A stretch of DNA of 64,000 bases from Gammaproteobacteria bacterium (GCA_021773365.1 JAJFKF010000145.1:1-64000); one strand, 5' to 3'. Positions 36,118-44,320 are shown, counted from the first letter of the stretch. The notes: generated by a model not told the origin, from the sequence alone. Translations and numbers: made by a program.

Positions 36118-36270
36118 TCAAGAGTTTATACGGACCGAGATCGAATAGCGCCGAAGCGATAACGCACGAACAGATCATGATAGGCCTGGCTGGCGACTCC
36201 GCTCGAGCCCTGTGCAACGATCCACAGGCGCTGGCCGACCTGACGGTCGGCCAGCGAGGCGCGGAGATCG
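36118..36270 (-). pseudogene. Receptor remnant A: TBDR C-terminus with internal deletion
   Basis: On the minus strand this encodes GSSGVASQAYHDLFVRYRF, the conserved Q-x-YHD box found about 60-70 residues before the end of every receptor here. It then jumps, with a frame change, straight to RRYSISVRINS and a stop (36118-36120). About 45-60 codons that normally lie between are missing. It sits where a receptor would end next to fecR 4. Related to the module 2 and 5 type. Confidence 0.75.
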
Positions 36271-36278
36271 TGATCCGG

Positions 36279-36345
36279 CTAGAACTGCTTGCGAATCGAG
36301 AGCGAGTAGCGCCGCAGGCGCGGGTCGCCATAACTAGTCGTCCCT
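36279..36345 (-). pseudogene. Receptor remnant B: last codons of a TBDR cut by the insertion sequence
   Basis: The minus strand reads SYGDPRLRRYSLSIRKQF and a stop (36279-36281), the C-terminal strand of the receptor family. It is interrupted at the left end of the IS5-type element. The sequence on the other side of the element (37815-37928) does not continue the receptor, so the rest was deleted rather than merely split. Confidence 0.8.
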
Positions 36346-37810
36346 AAAAAATCATTTAAAGCCTTGGATATTAGGGAATTGTGTTCAGGCAATGCGGTCT
36401 TAAATTGCCAGACAAAGGCCGGTGAGGCCGCGAAAGCTGGTGATTTTAAATGCGTCCCAAAGAGCTTGAGAGCACCCCGCAGCCTGACCTGTTTCGGCTG
36501 AAACTTGAGAACCTGATCGATCTGCGCCACGAGCTTTGCCGCCTGGCCGGACAGATGGAATGGTCAGGGTTGTTGGAGGATTTTGGCGCGCTGTATTCGG
36601 AGAATGGCCGCCCGGGTATTCCCATCCGCCTGATGGCGGGCCTGCACTATCTGAAGCATGCCTTTGGGTTATCGGATGAGGCGGTGGTCAAAGGCTGGGT
36701 AGAGAATCCGTACTGGCAATATTTTTGCGGCGAGGAATATTTTCAGCATCGGCTGCCCATTGATCCATCACAGATGACGCGCTTTCGCGCGCGGCTTGGA
36801 GCGTCTGGCTGCGAGCGGCTGCTGAAGCTGACCATTGAAGCAGGTCTTGGTGCGAAAGCGGTCAAGTCGAGTAGCTTTACTGAAGTGACGGTGGACACCA
36901 CGGTACAGGAGAAAGCGGTGGCTTTTCCGACCGATGGGCGGCTCTATCACAAAGGCCGGGTGTGGCTGGTGCGCCTGGCCCGGCAATCGAATATTCCTTT
37001 ACGGCAGAGCTATCTGCGCAAGGGCAAGCAAGCGCTGTTTATGCATCAGCGCTACGCTGCTGCGCGGCAGATGCGCCGCGCGCGGCGGGAATTAAGACGC
37101 CTGAAGGTGTATCTGGGCCGGGTACAGCGGGATGTGCAGCGCAAGCTGGAGGCTCAACCTGAGACGGTGCGCGCGCGTTTTGCTGAACCCCTGGCGCGAG
37201 TGCATCGCCTGCTCGCTCAGCAGCGGCATGACAGCAAGAAGCTCTACAGCCTGCGCGCCCCGGAAGTGGAATGCATCGCCAAAGGAAAGGCGCACAAGAA
37301 ATACGAGTTTGGCGTGAAGGTCAGCTTGGCCGTGACCCAGCGCGATCATTTCATTGTTGGGGCCATGAGCTTGCCCGGCAATCCCTTCGACGGTCACACG
37401 TTGGAACAGGCGCTGCATCAGGTTAAGCGCCTGACCGGAAAACGCCCCGAGAGATGTTTTGTTGATCGTGGCTACCGGGGGCACAAGGTGAAAAACACCC
37501 GGGTGTACATCGCCGAGCAGCGTCGCGGCATCAGCGCTTCCTTGCGTCGGGCGCTGAAGCGCCGCAATGCGATCGAGCCGGTTATCGGCCATGCCAAACA
37601 TGATGGACTGATGGGGCGAAACTACCTGCTGGGCAAGAGCGGTGATGCCATCAACGCCATCCTGGCCGCCGCCGGGCACAACCTGCGCATCATCCTTCGA
37701 AGGCTCAGGCTTTTTTGGCTCTCGATTATCTATGGCCTTTTCAACCCGCGGCCCTTACAGGCTCTCCAGCCGTCCTCGGCTTGAGCGGAAAACGGGTTTT
37801 TCAGGGTCGA
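36338..37810 (+). mobile_element. IS5-family insertion sequence, about 1.47 kb
   Basis: Imperfect terminal inverted repeats: left TCGTCCCTAAAAAATC (36338-36353) against right, read inward, TCGACCCTGAAAAACC (37810-37795). The flanks are CTAG (36334-36337) and CTAA (37811-37814); both fit the YTAR target of IS5-type elements but are not identical, in line with a deletion or recombination after insertion. One transposase gene fills it. Confidence 0.8.
36450..37784 (+). CDS. IS5-family DDE transposase
   Basis: 444 residues and apparently intact. N-terminal DUF772-type region (GLHYLKHAFGLSDEAVVKGW then VENPYWQYFCGEEYFQ) and a catalytic DDE core: first Asp in VTVDTTVQEKA, second in CFVDRGYRGHKV, Glu in RRNAIEPVIGHAKHDG. 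This layout fits the longer IS5/IS1182-like transposases of Xanthomonas-type bacteria. It lies wholly inside the element. No frameshift is seen, so the element may still be active. Confidence 0.9.
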   Translation: MRPKELESTPQPDLFRLKLENLIDLRHELCRLAGQMEWSGLLEDFGALYSENGRPGIPIRLMAGLHYLKHAFGLSDEAVVKGWVENPYWQYFCGEEYFQHRLPIDPSQMTRFRARLGASGCERLLKLTIEAGLGAKAVKSSSFTEVTVDTTVQEKAVAFPTDGRLYHKGRVWLVRLARQSNIPLRQSYLRKGKQALFMHQRYAAARQMRRARRELRRLKVYLGRVQRDVQRKLEAQPETVRARFAEPLARVHRLLAQQRHDSKKLYSLRAPEVECIAKGKAHKKYEFGVKVSLAVTQRDHFIVGAMSLPGNPFDGHTLEQALHQVKRLTGKRPERCFVDRGYRGHKVKNTRVYIAEQRRGISASLRRALKRRNAIEPVIGHAKHDGLMGRNYLLGKSGDAINAILAAAGHNLRIILRRLRLFWLSIIYGLFNPRPLQALQPSSA

Positions 37811-37928
37811 CTAAATACCCCGGAAGTCTGACGTCAAGATTCCTGGGATCCAAACCCCATCGCCAGGGCAACATTGAACCCACTTCCCGTCCCTGACAAG
37901 CAGAGTCGTATCGTCAGTCGTGCCGCAC

Positions 37929-40900
37929 TCAAAATCGCCTGCGGAAAGATATCGAATAGCGCCGCAGGCGCGGATCACCGTGGCGGCTGTAGCTACCGGA
38001 ATTGACCACCTGCGCGATGATCGGCGGAACAGTGTCCAGGACGTTCTGCACGGCGAACAGCAGCTCGGTATCCGCCAGCCAGCCGGGCAGCCCTCCTGTC
38101 CCCTGGCTAAAACGATAGCCGCCGAAAAGATCGTGATAGGTCTGGCTGGGAATGGATGCCGAGCCCTGCCAGAGCATGCGCTGTGCGCGCGAGGCGTCCG
38201 AAGCATCGGACTCGTACACCTGGTAGCTGTCGTAGTACTGCATGTTCCAGCCCAGCATCCAGCCGCCCCGCTCCCAGCTCAGCTCGGCATTGCCACGCAA
38301 CTTCAATGGACCACGGCTGTAGCCGACCCGCTCGTACTCGGGAGTGTCCTCCAGCACCTGCTGAATCAGATGCGGCTGGTAGGTGCCGATCAGGCGCGCG
38401 CGGAAAGCACCGTAGGCGGTTTCCCAAGTGTAGTCAGCCTGCACGTCGAACGCTTCGAGCAGACTGTGCGCGATGTTAACCCGCCCGAAATTCATCTCCA
38501 GAATGGGCCCGGCCTCGAAGCCCAGCATCTCGTCCTCCGGGGTCAACGGGCCGCGCACGATCCGCCCGGGAAAGGCTTCTTCCTGATTGAGAATTGTCTG
38601 CGCGTCCACGGAAGCAATCTCGTCTTGCTTGCGAATGCGAGTGTAGTCGATCGACACCCGCAATCCCGACAGGCTCCGGGGCGTGAAAATCACCCCGGCC
38701 GACCAGCTCTTGGACAACTCGGCCGTGAGATCCAGGCTGCCGCTGCTGAGCCACCGGTCGACGAAGGTAATGAGCGAATTGCCCCGCTTCGGATCGGTAT
38801 ATCCGTAGAACGAGGGCACCGCCCCGCTGCGCTCGCTCGGTGAGAGTTCATTGACCGACGGCGGCAGGATGCCCTCCCCGTAGCTGGCGCGGAAGGCCAG
38901 GCTCTCGACCGGCCTGTACCGGAAGCCGAGGTTGTATTGACTGGCGGTCACTTCGTTTGTCAGGAAAGACACCTCTGGAAACGGTCCGTTGGGGGAATCC
39001 ACCAGGATGGAGGTGAACACCGGGTGCGTGCGCGAGCTGGTCTTGTCATGTCGGTAGGAAAGCTGGACGTCGAAGCCCGCCACCGCGGGTCGGGCATTTC
39101 CGGCGGAGATAATGGGCGCGGTGATCTCCGCGTAGGCGCTGCGTGTCGTGACCCCCACCGGCGGACGATAGGTGAATCTTGGCGTCGCCAACGTAAAGTT
39201 GGCCTGAACGGAATCGGCCGTGTCTTCCTTGCGGCGTTCCACCAGCGTGGCCAGCATCACCGGTCCTGCCGGAAGCGTCCATACTGGCCCGGCAAAACGC
39301 AGCGTGGCATTGGAGGTTTCACCTCTGAGATCGTTGACGGCCCCGAAGGGCACATCCTGCGCCGCTATCAGCGAAACGATGTCCAGCGGATACAGGTTCA
39401 CGTCACGCAGAGCGTTCAGACTGCCGTCGTTGAGGGCGCCTTGCACGGTAGCGCGCGGAAGAAACGCGCTGGCAGTGTTGAACTGCGCCAGGCTCTGCGA
39501 TTCATTCATCCGGTACTCGGCCTGCGCAGTCCAGTTGTGCGCCAGGCGCACGATCAGGCCGCCGCCGATCTGCCCGGTCAGCGATTTCGACGGATGTCTG
39601 GACAAGCCCGTGCTGACGTCCGGATAGGGAAAGGAAACCGTCACTGCCTCGGTAAACGGGTTGGCCGGACCGACGGCGAGGGTGTAGGTGCCGGTCGTAT
39701 TCCAGTACGTCGCGGCGCGGTTGTCGAACCGGCTCGCCTCCAGAAACCCCGTGATCCGGTCCGTGAAACGGTGGTTGACATTGACCGACAGGGAGCGCCC
39801 CTCCGCGGCGCTCAGCAGCGCAAACTTGCGGCCCCGGTAGTCGTTTGGCAGTTCCAGGTTGAACTGCCCCGCGGTATCCAGAAAGGCCGCCCCGTCGTCA
39901 CTGGCTGGCCCGGCATAGCCCGCCGGCACGGACGCATGATTGGCGCCCAACGGCTGGCCGCTTTCCACCAGTACCAGCTCGTTGCGGCTGACGCTCCTGA
40001 TGTTGGTCTGGCTGCCGTAGGGCAGATCGTAGTAGGTGGCGAACGCATCCGGCGCATTGTCCATAACCAGCTGCTTGCTGCGTGCGGGAATAAAATCGCG
40101 GTCACCAAAGGTCAGCGGCTGCGAGTCATGATAGCTGCCCATGAGCAGCACCTCGGTCCGCCCGCCGAACAGATTGAATCCACCGCTCACCTCCAGCCGC
40201 CGCTGCGAACCCCCGCCGGCAAAGGTGCCGTCGAAACCCGCCGCAATCTCCATGCCGCTGTAGTCGCGCTTGAGGATGACGTTGACCACTCCCCCGGTGG
40301 CCCCACCGCCGTAGATGCCACCAGCCGTGGATGGCAGGATTTCGATGCGCTCCACCGCGGACATGGGAATGCCGTTGATATCGGCCTGATAGAGCTGGCC
40401 AATGCCGGGGACGCTGGGCATGCGCCGGCCGTTGACGAGGATCAACGTCTGATCGGCGCCCAGGCCGCGCAGGTCGACGGTGCTGCGCGCGCCGTCGACA
40501 TTGCCGGTATCCTGCGAATGGCTCTCGTAGCTCTGATTCATCGGCAGGCGCCGGCGCAGGAAGTCCTCCAGGTTGGGCGAGTGGGCGCGCTTGATGTCCT
40601 CGGCATCCAGCACCACGTAGGGCTGCACATCGTCTTCCGTGCGGCGGATATCCACATTCGAAGTCCGCCGGTCGCGCACCAGGATCTCGGGAATGCCCCT
40701 GGCATCCACGGCGATGTCCATGCCCTCGCCCTGCGCGTCCTTCGTGGTTTCATCCCGCGCATCCGATCCGCTCGCCGCATCCGCAGTCACCTGAGTCAGG
40801 CGAACCCTGCCGGCACCACCTGCGCGATCGTGCAGCACTGAACCGATACTGGAGGCCCGCGAGCCGCCACTGGCGGCCGGGCGAATCTCCACCGTCCGCT

Positions 40901-41192
40901 CATTGACGAAGTTGTACGCCAGCCCGCTATTGGCCAGCAGCTTCTTCAGCGCCGCACGCGGCGTCAACGCACCCACCACTGCCGGGGCGGTGAGCTCCGC
41001 CGGCATGACGTTCTCGACGTGGAACAGCAGCTGCAGCCCGGTCTGGGCGGCCAGTTCGTTCAGCGCATCGCTCATGGCCTGTGCGCGGATATTGACGCTG
41101 ATGGTCTTCTCCGCCGGCGGCTGAGCGCTCGCGGCAACGCACCATGTCAGGGCACTGATGCCCATCACCAGAATTCGTATACTTTTCTTCAC
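37929..41192 (-). CDS. Module 5 TonB-dependent receptor with STN signalling domain
   Basis: 1,087 residues from GTG 41192 (GGGGGA eight bases before). Signal peptide (MGISALTWCVAASAQPP), STN domain (about 28-103; VNIRAQAMSDALNELAAQTG), candidate TonB box IPEILV, signature EDDVQPYVVL, plug (LILVNGRRMPSV, IYGGGATGGVVNVILKRDYS) and barrel ending YSISFRRRF. Most like the module 2 receptor, with which it shares the linker RDRRTSNVDIRRTEDDVQ and FAGGGSQRRLE. Divergent from sigma 5 and fecR 5. Ligand unknown. Confidence 0.93.
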   Translation of the reverse strand: MKKSIRILVMGISALTWCVAASAQPPAEKTISVNIRAQAMSDALNELAAQTGLQLLFHVENVMPAELTAPAVVGALTPRAALKKLLANSGLAYNFVNERTVEIRPAASGGSRASSIGSVLHDRAGGAGRVRLTQVTADAASGSDARDETTKDAQGEGMDIAVDARGIPEILVRDRRTSNVDIRRTEDDVQPYVVLDAEDIKRAHSPNLEDFLRRRLPMNQSYESHSQDTGNVDGARSTVDLRGLGADQTLILVNGRRMPSVPGIGQLYQADINGIPMSAVERIEILPSTAGGIYGGGATGGVVNVILKRDYSGMEIAAGFDGTFAGGGSQRRLEVSGGFNLFGGRTEVLLMGSYHDSQPLTFGDRDFIPARSKQLVMDNAPDAFATYYDLPYGSQTNIRSVSRNELVLVESGQPLGANHASVPAGYAGPASDDGAAFLDTAGQFNLELPNDYRGRKFALLSAAEGRSLSVNVNHRFTDRITGFLEASRFDNRAATYWNTTGTYTLAVGPANPFTEAVTVSFPYPDVSTGLSRHPSKSLTGQIGGGLIVRLAHNWTAQAEYRMNESQSLAQFNTASAFLPRATVQGALNDGSLNALRDVNLYPLDIVSLIAAQDVPFGAVNDLRGETSNATLRFAGPVWTLPAGPVMLATLVERRKEDTADSVQANFTLATPRFTYRPPVGVTTRSAYAEITAPIISAGNARPAVAGFDVQLSYRHDKTSSRTHPVFTSILVDSPNGPFPEVSFLTNEVTASQYNLGFRYRPVESLAFRASYGEGILPPSVNELSPSERSGAVPSFYGYTDPKRGNSLITFVDRWLSSGSLDLTAELSKSWSAGVIFTPRSLSGLRVSIDYTRIRKQDEIASVDAQTILNQEEAFPGRIVRGPLTPEDEMLGFEAGPILEMNFGRVNIAHSLLEAFDVQADYTWETAYGAFRARLIGTYQPHLIQQVLEDTPEYERVGYSRGPLKLRGNAELSWERGGWMLGWNMQYYDSYQVYESDASDASRAQRMLWQGSASIPSQTYHDLFGGYRFSQGTGGLPGWLADTELLFAVQNVLDTVPPIIAQVVNSGSYSRHGDPRLRRYSISFRRRF

Positions 41193-41256
41193 TGCCGTAT
41201 CCCCCGGATTTTCACGTTGCGGCCCATGGCCTCTGCGGGGATAGTTGGCCGCCCGG

Positions 41257-41300
41257 CGTAAGAGTCAGTAATCGGGAAAAAACCGTACTGACTTTTACTG
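41257..41300. promoter_or_regulatory. Module 5 divergent promoter motif pair
   Basis: GTCAGTA (41264-41270) and TACTGAC (41286-41292) are inverted; read outward both continue TACTGACTYTTAC (minus copy to about 41257, plus copy to about 41298). The extended minus copy is about 65 bp from the receptor start, the same as in the other modules (72 bp if only TACTGAC is counted). The plus copy ends about 23 bp before the sigma 5 GTG. Confidence 0.6.
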
Positions 41301-41321
41301 CCCCGGCCCAACCAGGTAATC

Positions 41322-41861
41322 GTGAGTCACTCTAACTCAAAGCCCTCCGGCGCGATCACGCAGTTCGTCGCCAGTACTTTCAGGCAGTACGGCCTGGGAT
41401 TGCACCGTTACCTCGAACGCCGCCTGCCCTCGCCGCAGGACGCCGACGACATGGCCCAGGAGGTCTACCTGCGCCTGCTGCGCCTGGGCGATACGGAGTT
41501 CGTGCGCGAGCCGCAGGCCTACCTGTACGGCGTGGCCTCCAATGTGGTGCGTGAATTTCGCATCCGTTCGGAGATCGAGCGTGGGCGGATGACCTTCGAT
41601 TCGCAGACCGCGGATGACGAGGTGGAGCGCGGCGTGGCGCTGCAGCCGGATGAACTTGCCGATCAATTGAACATCACGCGGCAGATGGAAAAGGCGCTGC
41701 TGCGGTTGCCGCCCATGCACCGCGCCATTCTGGTGCTGCTCAAGCGGGACGGATTGACCTATGACGAAGTGGCCGCACGCACCGGCCTTTCATGGTGGAC
41801 AGTGGAAAAGTACTACCACCAGGCCAAGGTGCAGATGAAGACCATGCGCTGGGAACGATAG
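41322..41861 (+). CDS. Module 5 FecI-type ECF sigma factor
   Basis: 179 residues from GTG 41322. Region 2: LHRYLERRLPSPQDADDMAQ then EVYLRLLRLGDTEFV; region 4: LPPMHRAILVLLKRDGLTYD with the recognition helix TGLSWWTVEKYYHQAKVQM, where the WW pair makes it unlike the others. Followed after 17 bp by fecR 5. Its promoter motif (TACTGACTYTTAC) is distinct from those of the other modules, which fits a distinct recognition helix. Confidence 0.93.
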   Translation: MSHSNSKPSGAITQFVASTFRQYGLGLHRYLERRLPSPQDADDMAQEVYLRLLRLGDTEFVREPQAYLYGVASNVVREFRIRSEIERGRMTFDSQTADDEVERGVALQPDELADQLNITRQMEKALLRLPPMHRAILVLLKRDGLTYDEVAARTGLSWWTVEKYYHQAKVQMKTMRWER

Positions 41862-41878
41862 GCCAGGAGCGATAGACG

Positions 41879-42919
41879 ATGGACGAACGACAGATCGCCG
41901 AAGAAGCCGTGCAGTGGTTCGAGACGCTGAAGGCACCTGCGTCCGGCGCCCGACAGCACGCCGGGTTTGCGCAGTGGCTGAAGCGCTCGCCCCGCAATGT
42001 GCAGCATTTTTTGTTTGCCACCACGCTGGACCATAGTCTGCAGTCCATCGACCCGCAGCGCCGGCTCGACGTGGACGCCATGCTGGCCGAAGCCGGACAG
42101 ACGGCCATTCCGATGCGCAAGACGCCTCTGCCGGCAACTGCACCACGGCTGCGCAAGACCGGCATCAGGCGCGCGGTCTGGCCGATTGCGGCCGGCATTG
42201 CCGCGACGTGCGCGCTTGCGGCGCTGCTGTGGCAGCAGACCACGAACACGAGCGGGCGCGGATCGTATGTCACAGCTGTCGGAGAACAACGCACCTTCCA
42301 GCTGGCGGACGGTTCCATACTGCAGATGAATACCGGTTCGCGCGTGCAGGTTCGCTTCTCCGCACAGGCGCGCGATATCGAATTGCTGGAAGGCGAGGCG
42401 CTGTTCAAGGTGGCGCAGGAGGCGGCGCGCCCGTTCAGGGTGCAGGCCGGTGACAGCGTCATTCAGGCGCTGGGCACGCAGTTCAATGTTTATCGACGGA
42501 ACAAGGAAGTGACGGTTGCCGTGCTGGAAGGCCGCGTGGCAGTGCATGCGGACAGTTCGCCGGCCGAAACCGGCAGTGCGGTCGCGGAGAAGCGCTCCGC
42601 CGTGCTGGCAGCCGGTGAAACCGCGCGGGTAGAGGACGGCGCGGTGAGTCGTGCGCAGAACACGGATATCTCCAATGCGGTGGCCTGGCGCCAGCGCCGA
42701 CTGGTGTTCAAGGTCAGTCCGCTGGGAGAAGTGGTCGCCGAGTTCAACCGCTACAACCGCGCGCCCCGCCTGCGCCTCGATGGCATTGACGGCAATGCGC
42801 GCCACTACACCGGCACATTCGACGCCGACGATCCGGAGTCACTGGCATTGCTGCTGTCGCAGGATGCAACGCTGGAAGTGCGGCGCGACGGCGGGGAAAT
42901 CGTCATCCGCCAGCGGTAG
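41879..42919 (+). CDS. Module 5 FecR-type anti-sigma regulator
   Basis: 346 residues. N-terminal region (EEAVQWFETLKAPASGARQH and AGFAQWLKRSPRNV), membrane helix (about 100-120; AVWPIAAGIAATCALAALLW), FecR domain (VTAVGEQRTFQLADGSILQM, GEALFKVAQEAARPFRVQAG, ALGTQFNVYRRNK) and C-terminal STN-like region (RLVFKVSPLGEVVAEFNRYN, YTGTFDADDPESLALL). It closes the signalling array; tRNA-Thr follows. Confidence 0.93.
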   Translation: MDERQIAEEAVQWFETLKAPASGARQHAGFAQWLKRSPRNVQHFLFATTLDHSLQSIDPQRRLDVDAMLAEAGQTAIPMRKTPLPATAPRLRKTGIRRAVWPIAAGIAATCALAALLWQQTTNTSGRGSYVTAVGEQRTFQLADGSILQMNTGSRVQVRFSAQARDIELLEGEALFKVAQEAARPFRVQAGDSVIQALGTQFNVYRRNKEVTVAVLEGRVAVHADSSPAETGSAVAEKRSAVLAAGETARVEDGAVSRAQNTDISNAVAWRQRRLVFKVSPLGEVVAEFNRYNRAPRLRLDGIDGNARHYTGTFDADDPESLALLLSQDATLEVRRDGGEIVIRQR

Positions 42920-42940
42920 GAGGCTTCCCTTGCCTCTTTT
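42918..42940 (+). terminator. Terminator after fecR 5
   Basis: GAGGC (42920-42924) pairs with GCCTC (42932-42936) across a 7-base loop, extended by weaker pairs, and TTTT follows at 42937-42940. It overlaps the fecR 5 stop and would end the sigma 5-fecR 5 transcript before tRNA-Thr. Confidence 0.55.
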
Positions 42941-42982
42941 CCAATCAATCAGTTAGCATTCGCGCCCCTCGCGGAATCCAGC

Positions 42983-43058
42983 GCCGGAATAGCTCAGTTG
43001 GTAGAGCAGCGCATTCGTAATGCGAAGGTCGTAGGTTCGACTCCTATTTCCGGCACCA
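42983..43058 (+). tRNA. tRNA-Thr (CGT)
   Basis: 76 nt including an encoded CCA end (43056-43058). Acceptor stem GCCGGAA pairs with TTCCGGC, the D-arm reads AGCTCAGTTGGTAGAGC, the anticodon loop ATTCGTAA gives anticodon CGT, and the T-arm contains GGTTCGACTCC. A weak promoter (TTGCCT, 17 bp, TTAGCA) can be drawn at 42930-42958. Confidence 0.95.
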
Positions 43059-43087
43059 CTTCCTCCCGATCAGGGCCTTGCTGCAGG

Positions 43088-43504
43088 TCAGGCCTTCTTC
43101 CGCAGTCGCAGCACGACTTCCACGCCCGCCAGCTCCATGCCTTCGGGTGGGGCGGGCAGGCGCTGGAACTGGACTTCCGGCGCCTGCACGTCGATGAGTT
43201 CGCCGGTATCCAGGTTGTGGAAGTGGTAGTGGGTGTCGGTGTTGGAGTCGAAGCAGGCCCGCTGGGGGTCGACGGAAATCTGTCTCAGCAGACCGCGGGA
43301 GGCAAACAGATTCAAGGTGTTATAGACGGTGGCCTTGGAGATACGGGCCCCGCCTGCCCGCAGGCCGGCGAGCACCTGCTCTGGGGTGGCGTGCTGTGCC
43401 TCACCGAACAGCAGCTCGCCCACCTTGATCCGCTGCGCCGTGGGCGCGATGCCATGGGACTGCAGCACCTGGACCACGTACTCCGGGTCGGCGTAACGCG
43501 GCAT
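43088..43504 (-). CDS. Fur-family transcriptional regulator, Irr-like
   Basis: 138 residues from ATG 43504 (GGAG five bases upstream); the longer frame above it is not family-like. The N-terminal winged helix is typical (PTAQRIKVGELLF, ISKATVYNTLNLFASRGLLR). The C-terminal half has FDSNTDTHYHFHNLDTGELI then PAPPEGMELAGVEVVLRLRK, the arrangement of the Irr branch, and it lacks the CxxC zinc motifs of Fur, Zur and PerR; its only Cys is in QRACFDSN. Irr proteins respond to haem and iron status. It stands next to the receptor array and could link iron or haem state to it, but no Irr-type operator was identified. Confidence 0.82.
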   Translation of the reverse strand: MPRYADPEYVVQVLQSHGIAPTAQRIKVGELLFGEAQHATPEQVLAGLRAGGARISKATVYNTLNLFASRGLLRQISVDPQRACFDSNTDTHYHFHNLDTGELIDVQAPEVQFQRLPAPPEGMELAGVEVVLRLRKKA

Positions 43505-43704
43505 CGGTTCTCCGGGAGCAGCATGCGGCATGGGCGGCATTATAAGCATCGATGGCAAATGGATGCCCGCAGGCCCGCGGACGCATTTCACACTGCCTGC
43601 AAGGGGTCGATCCCGCAGGTAAACAAACTGTAACCGGCTGCCCTGCCGGGCCATGCTGGAGCTGAAGGTTGCGGCCATGCTGATCCCGCAACAAGGAGGT
43701 TGCC

Positions 43705-44316
43705 ATGCATGCAGGATGCTTTTCTCTGCGGGTCTGTCCCCGTCCGCACCCGCGCGGCGCACCATACTCATGGCCGCGCGGCGTTCGCGGCTTCACATTG
43801 CTGGAGCTGATGCTGACCTGCGCCATCGTCGCCGTGCTGGCCGGTGTGGCCACCCCCTCCTTCCGCGACTACCTGGCCAATGCTCGACGCACCTCGCAGG
43901 TCAATGCGCTGGTCCATGCCCTGCACGCCTCACGCAGTGCAGCCATCCGGCGAGGGCAGCCGGTGGTGCTGTGCAAAAGTGTCGACGGCCGACACTGCGC
44001 AGCCACGGGCGAGTGGAGCGAGGGGTGGATCGCCTTCGCCAATCTTGATCGGGACAGTCCGGCCGTCGTGGATCCAGGAGAGCCCGTGCTGCTGCATCAG
44101 CCGGCGGTGCAGCGGCTGCACATCCGTGGCAACCGCGATGCCATCATCTACTGGCCGGTGTCGCGCGCCGGCACCACGGCCAGCTTCACCTTCTGCGATG
44201 CGCGCGGTCCGGCGACCGCCCGGGCGGTGATCGTCAGCCAGACCGGGCGGCCGCGGACATCCGATCGCGACGCCTCCGGCAAGGCGCTGGTTTGTGCCGC
44301 GGCTTCGCGGGACTGA
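43705..44316 (+). CDS. fimT: FimT/GspH-family minor type IV pilin
   Basis: 203 residues, with AAGGAGG six bases before ATG 43705. The prepilin leader is unusually long (about 29 residues) and ends RGVRG before the N-methylated Phe; then comes the hydrophobic helix FTLLELMLTCAIVAVLAGVA with Glu5 present. The C-terminal part has the GspH/FimT fold signature (SAAIRRGQPVVLCKS, EWSEGWIAFANLDRD). Minor pilins prime pilus assembly in the inner membrane. First gene of fimT-pilV-pilW-pilX, in the same order as in Pseudomonas. Confidence 0.88.
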   Translation: MHAGCFSLRVCPRPHPRGAPYSWPRGVRGFTLLELMLTCAIVAVLAGVATPSFRDYLANARRTSQVNALVHALHASRSAAIRRGQPVVLCKSVDGRHCAATGEWSEGWIAFANLDRDSPAVVDPGEPVLLHQPAVQRLHIRGNRDAIIYWPVSRAGTTASFTFCDARGPATARAVIVSQTGRPRTSDRDASGKALVCAAASRD

Positions 44317-44320
44317 CGCC

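Noticed and set aside
38937-40841. 634-codon open frame antisense to receptor 5
   Set aside because: Shadow of the receptor; no recognisable domain and unusual Arg/His/Gly-rich composition.
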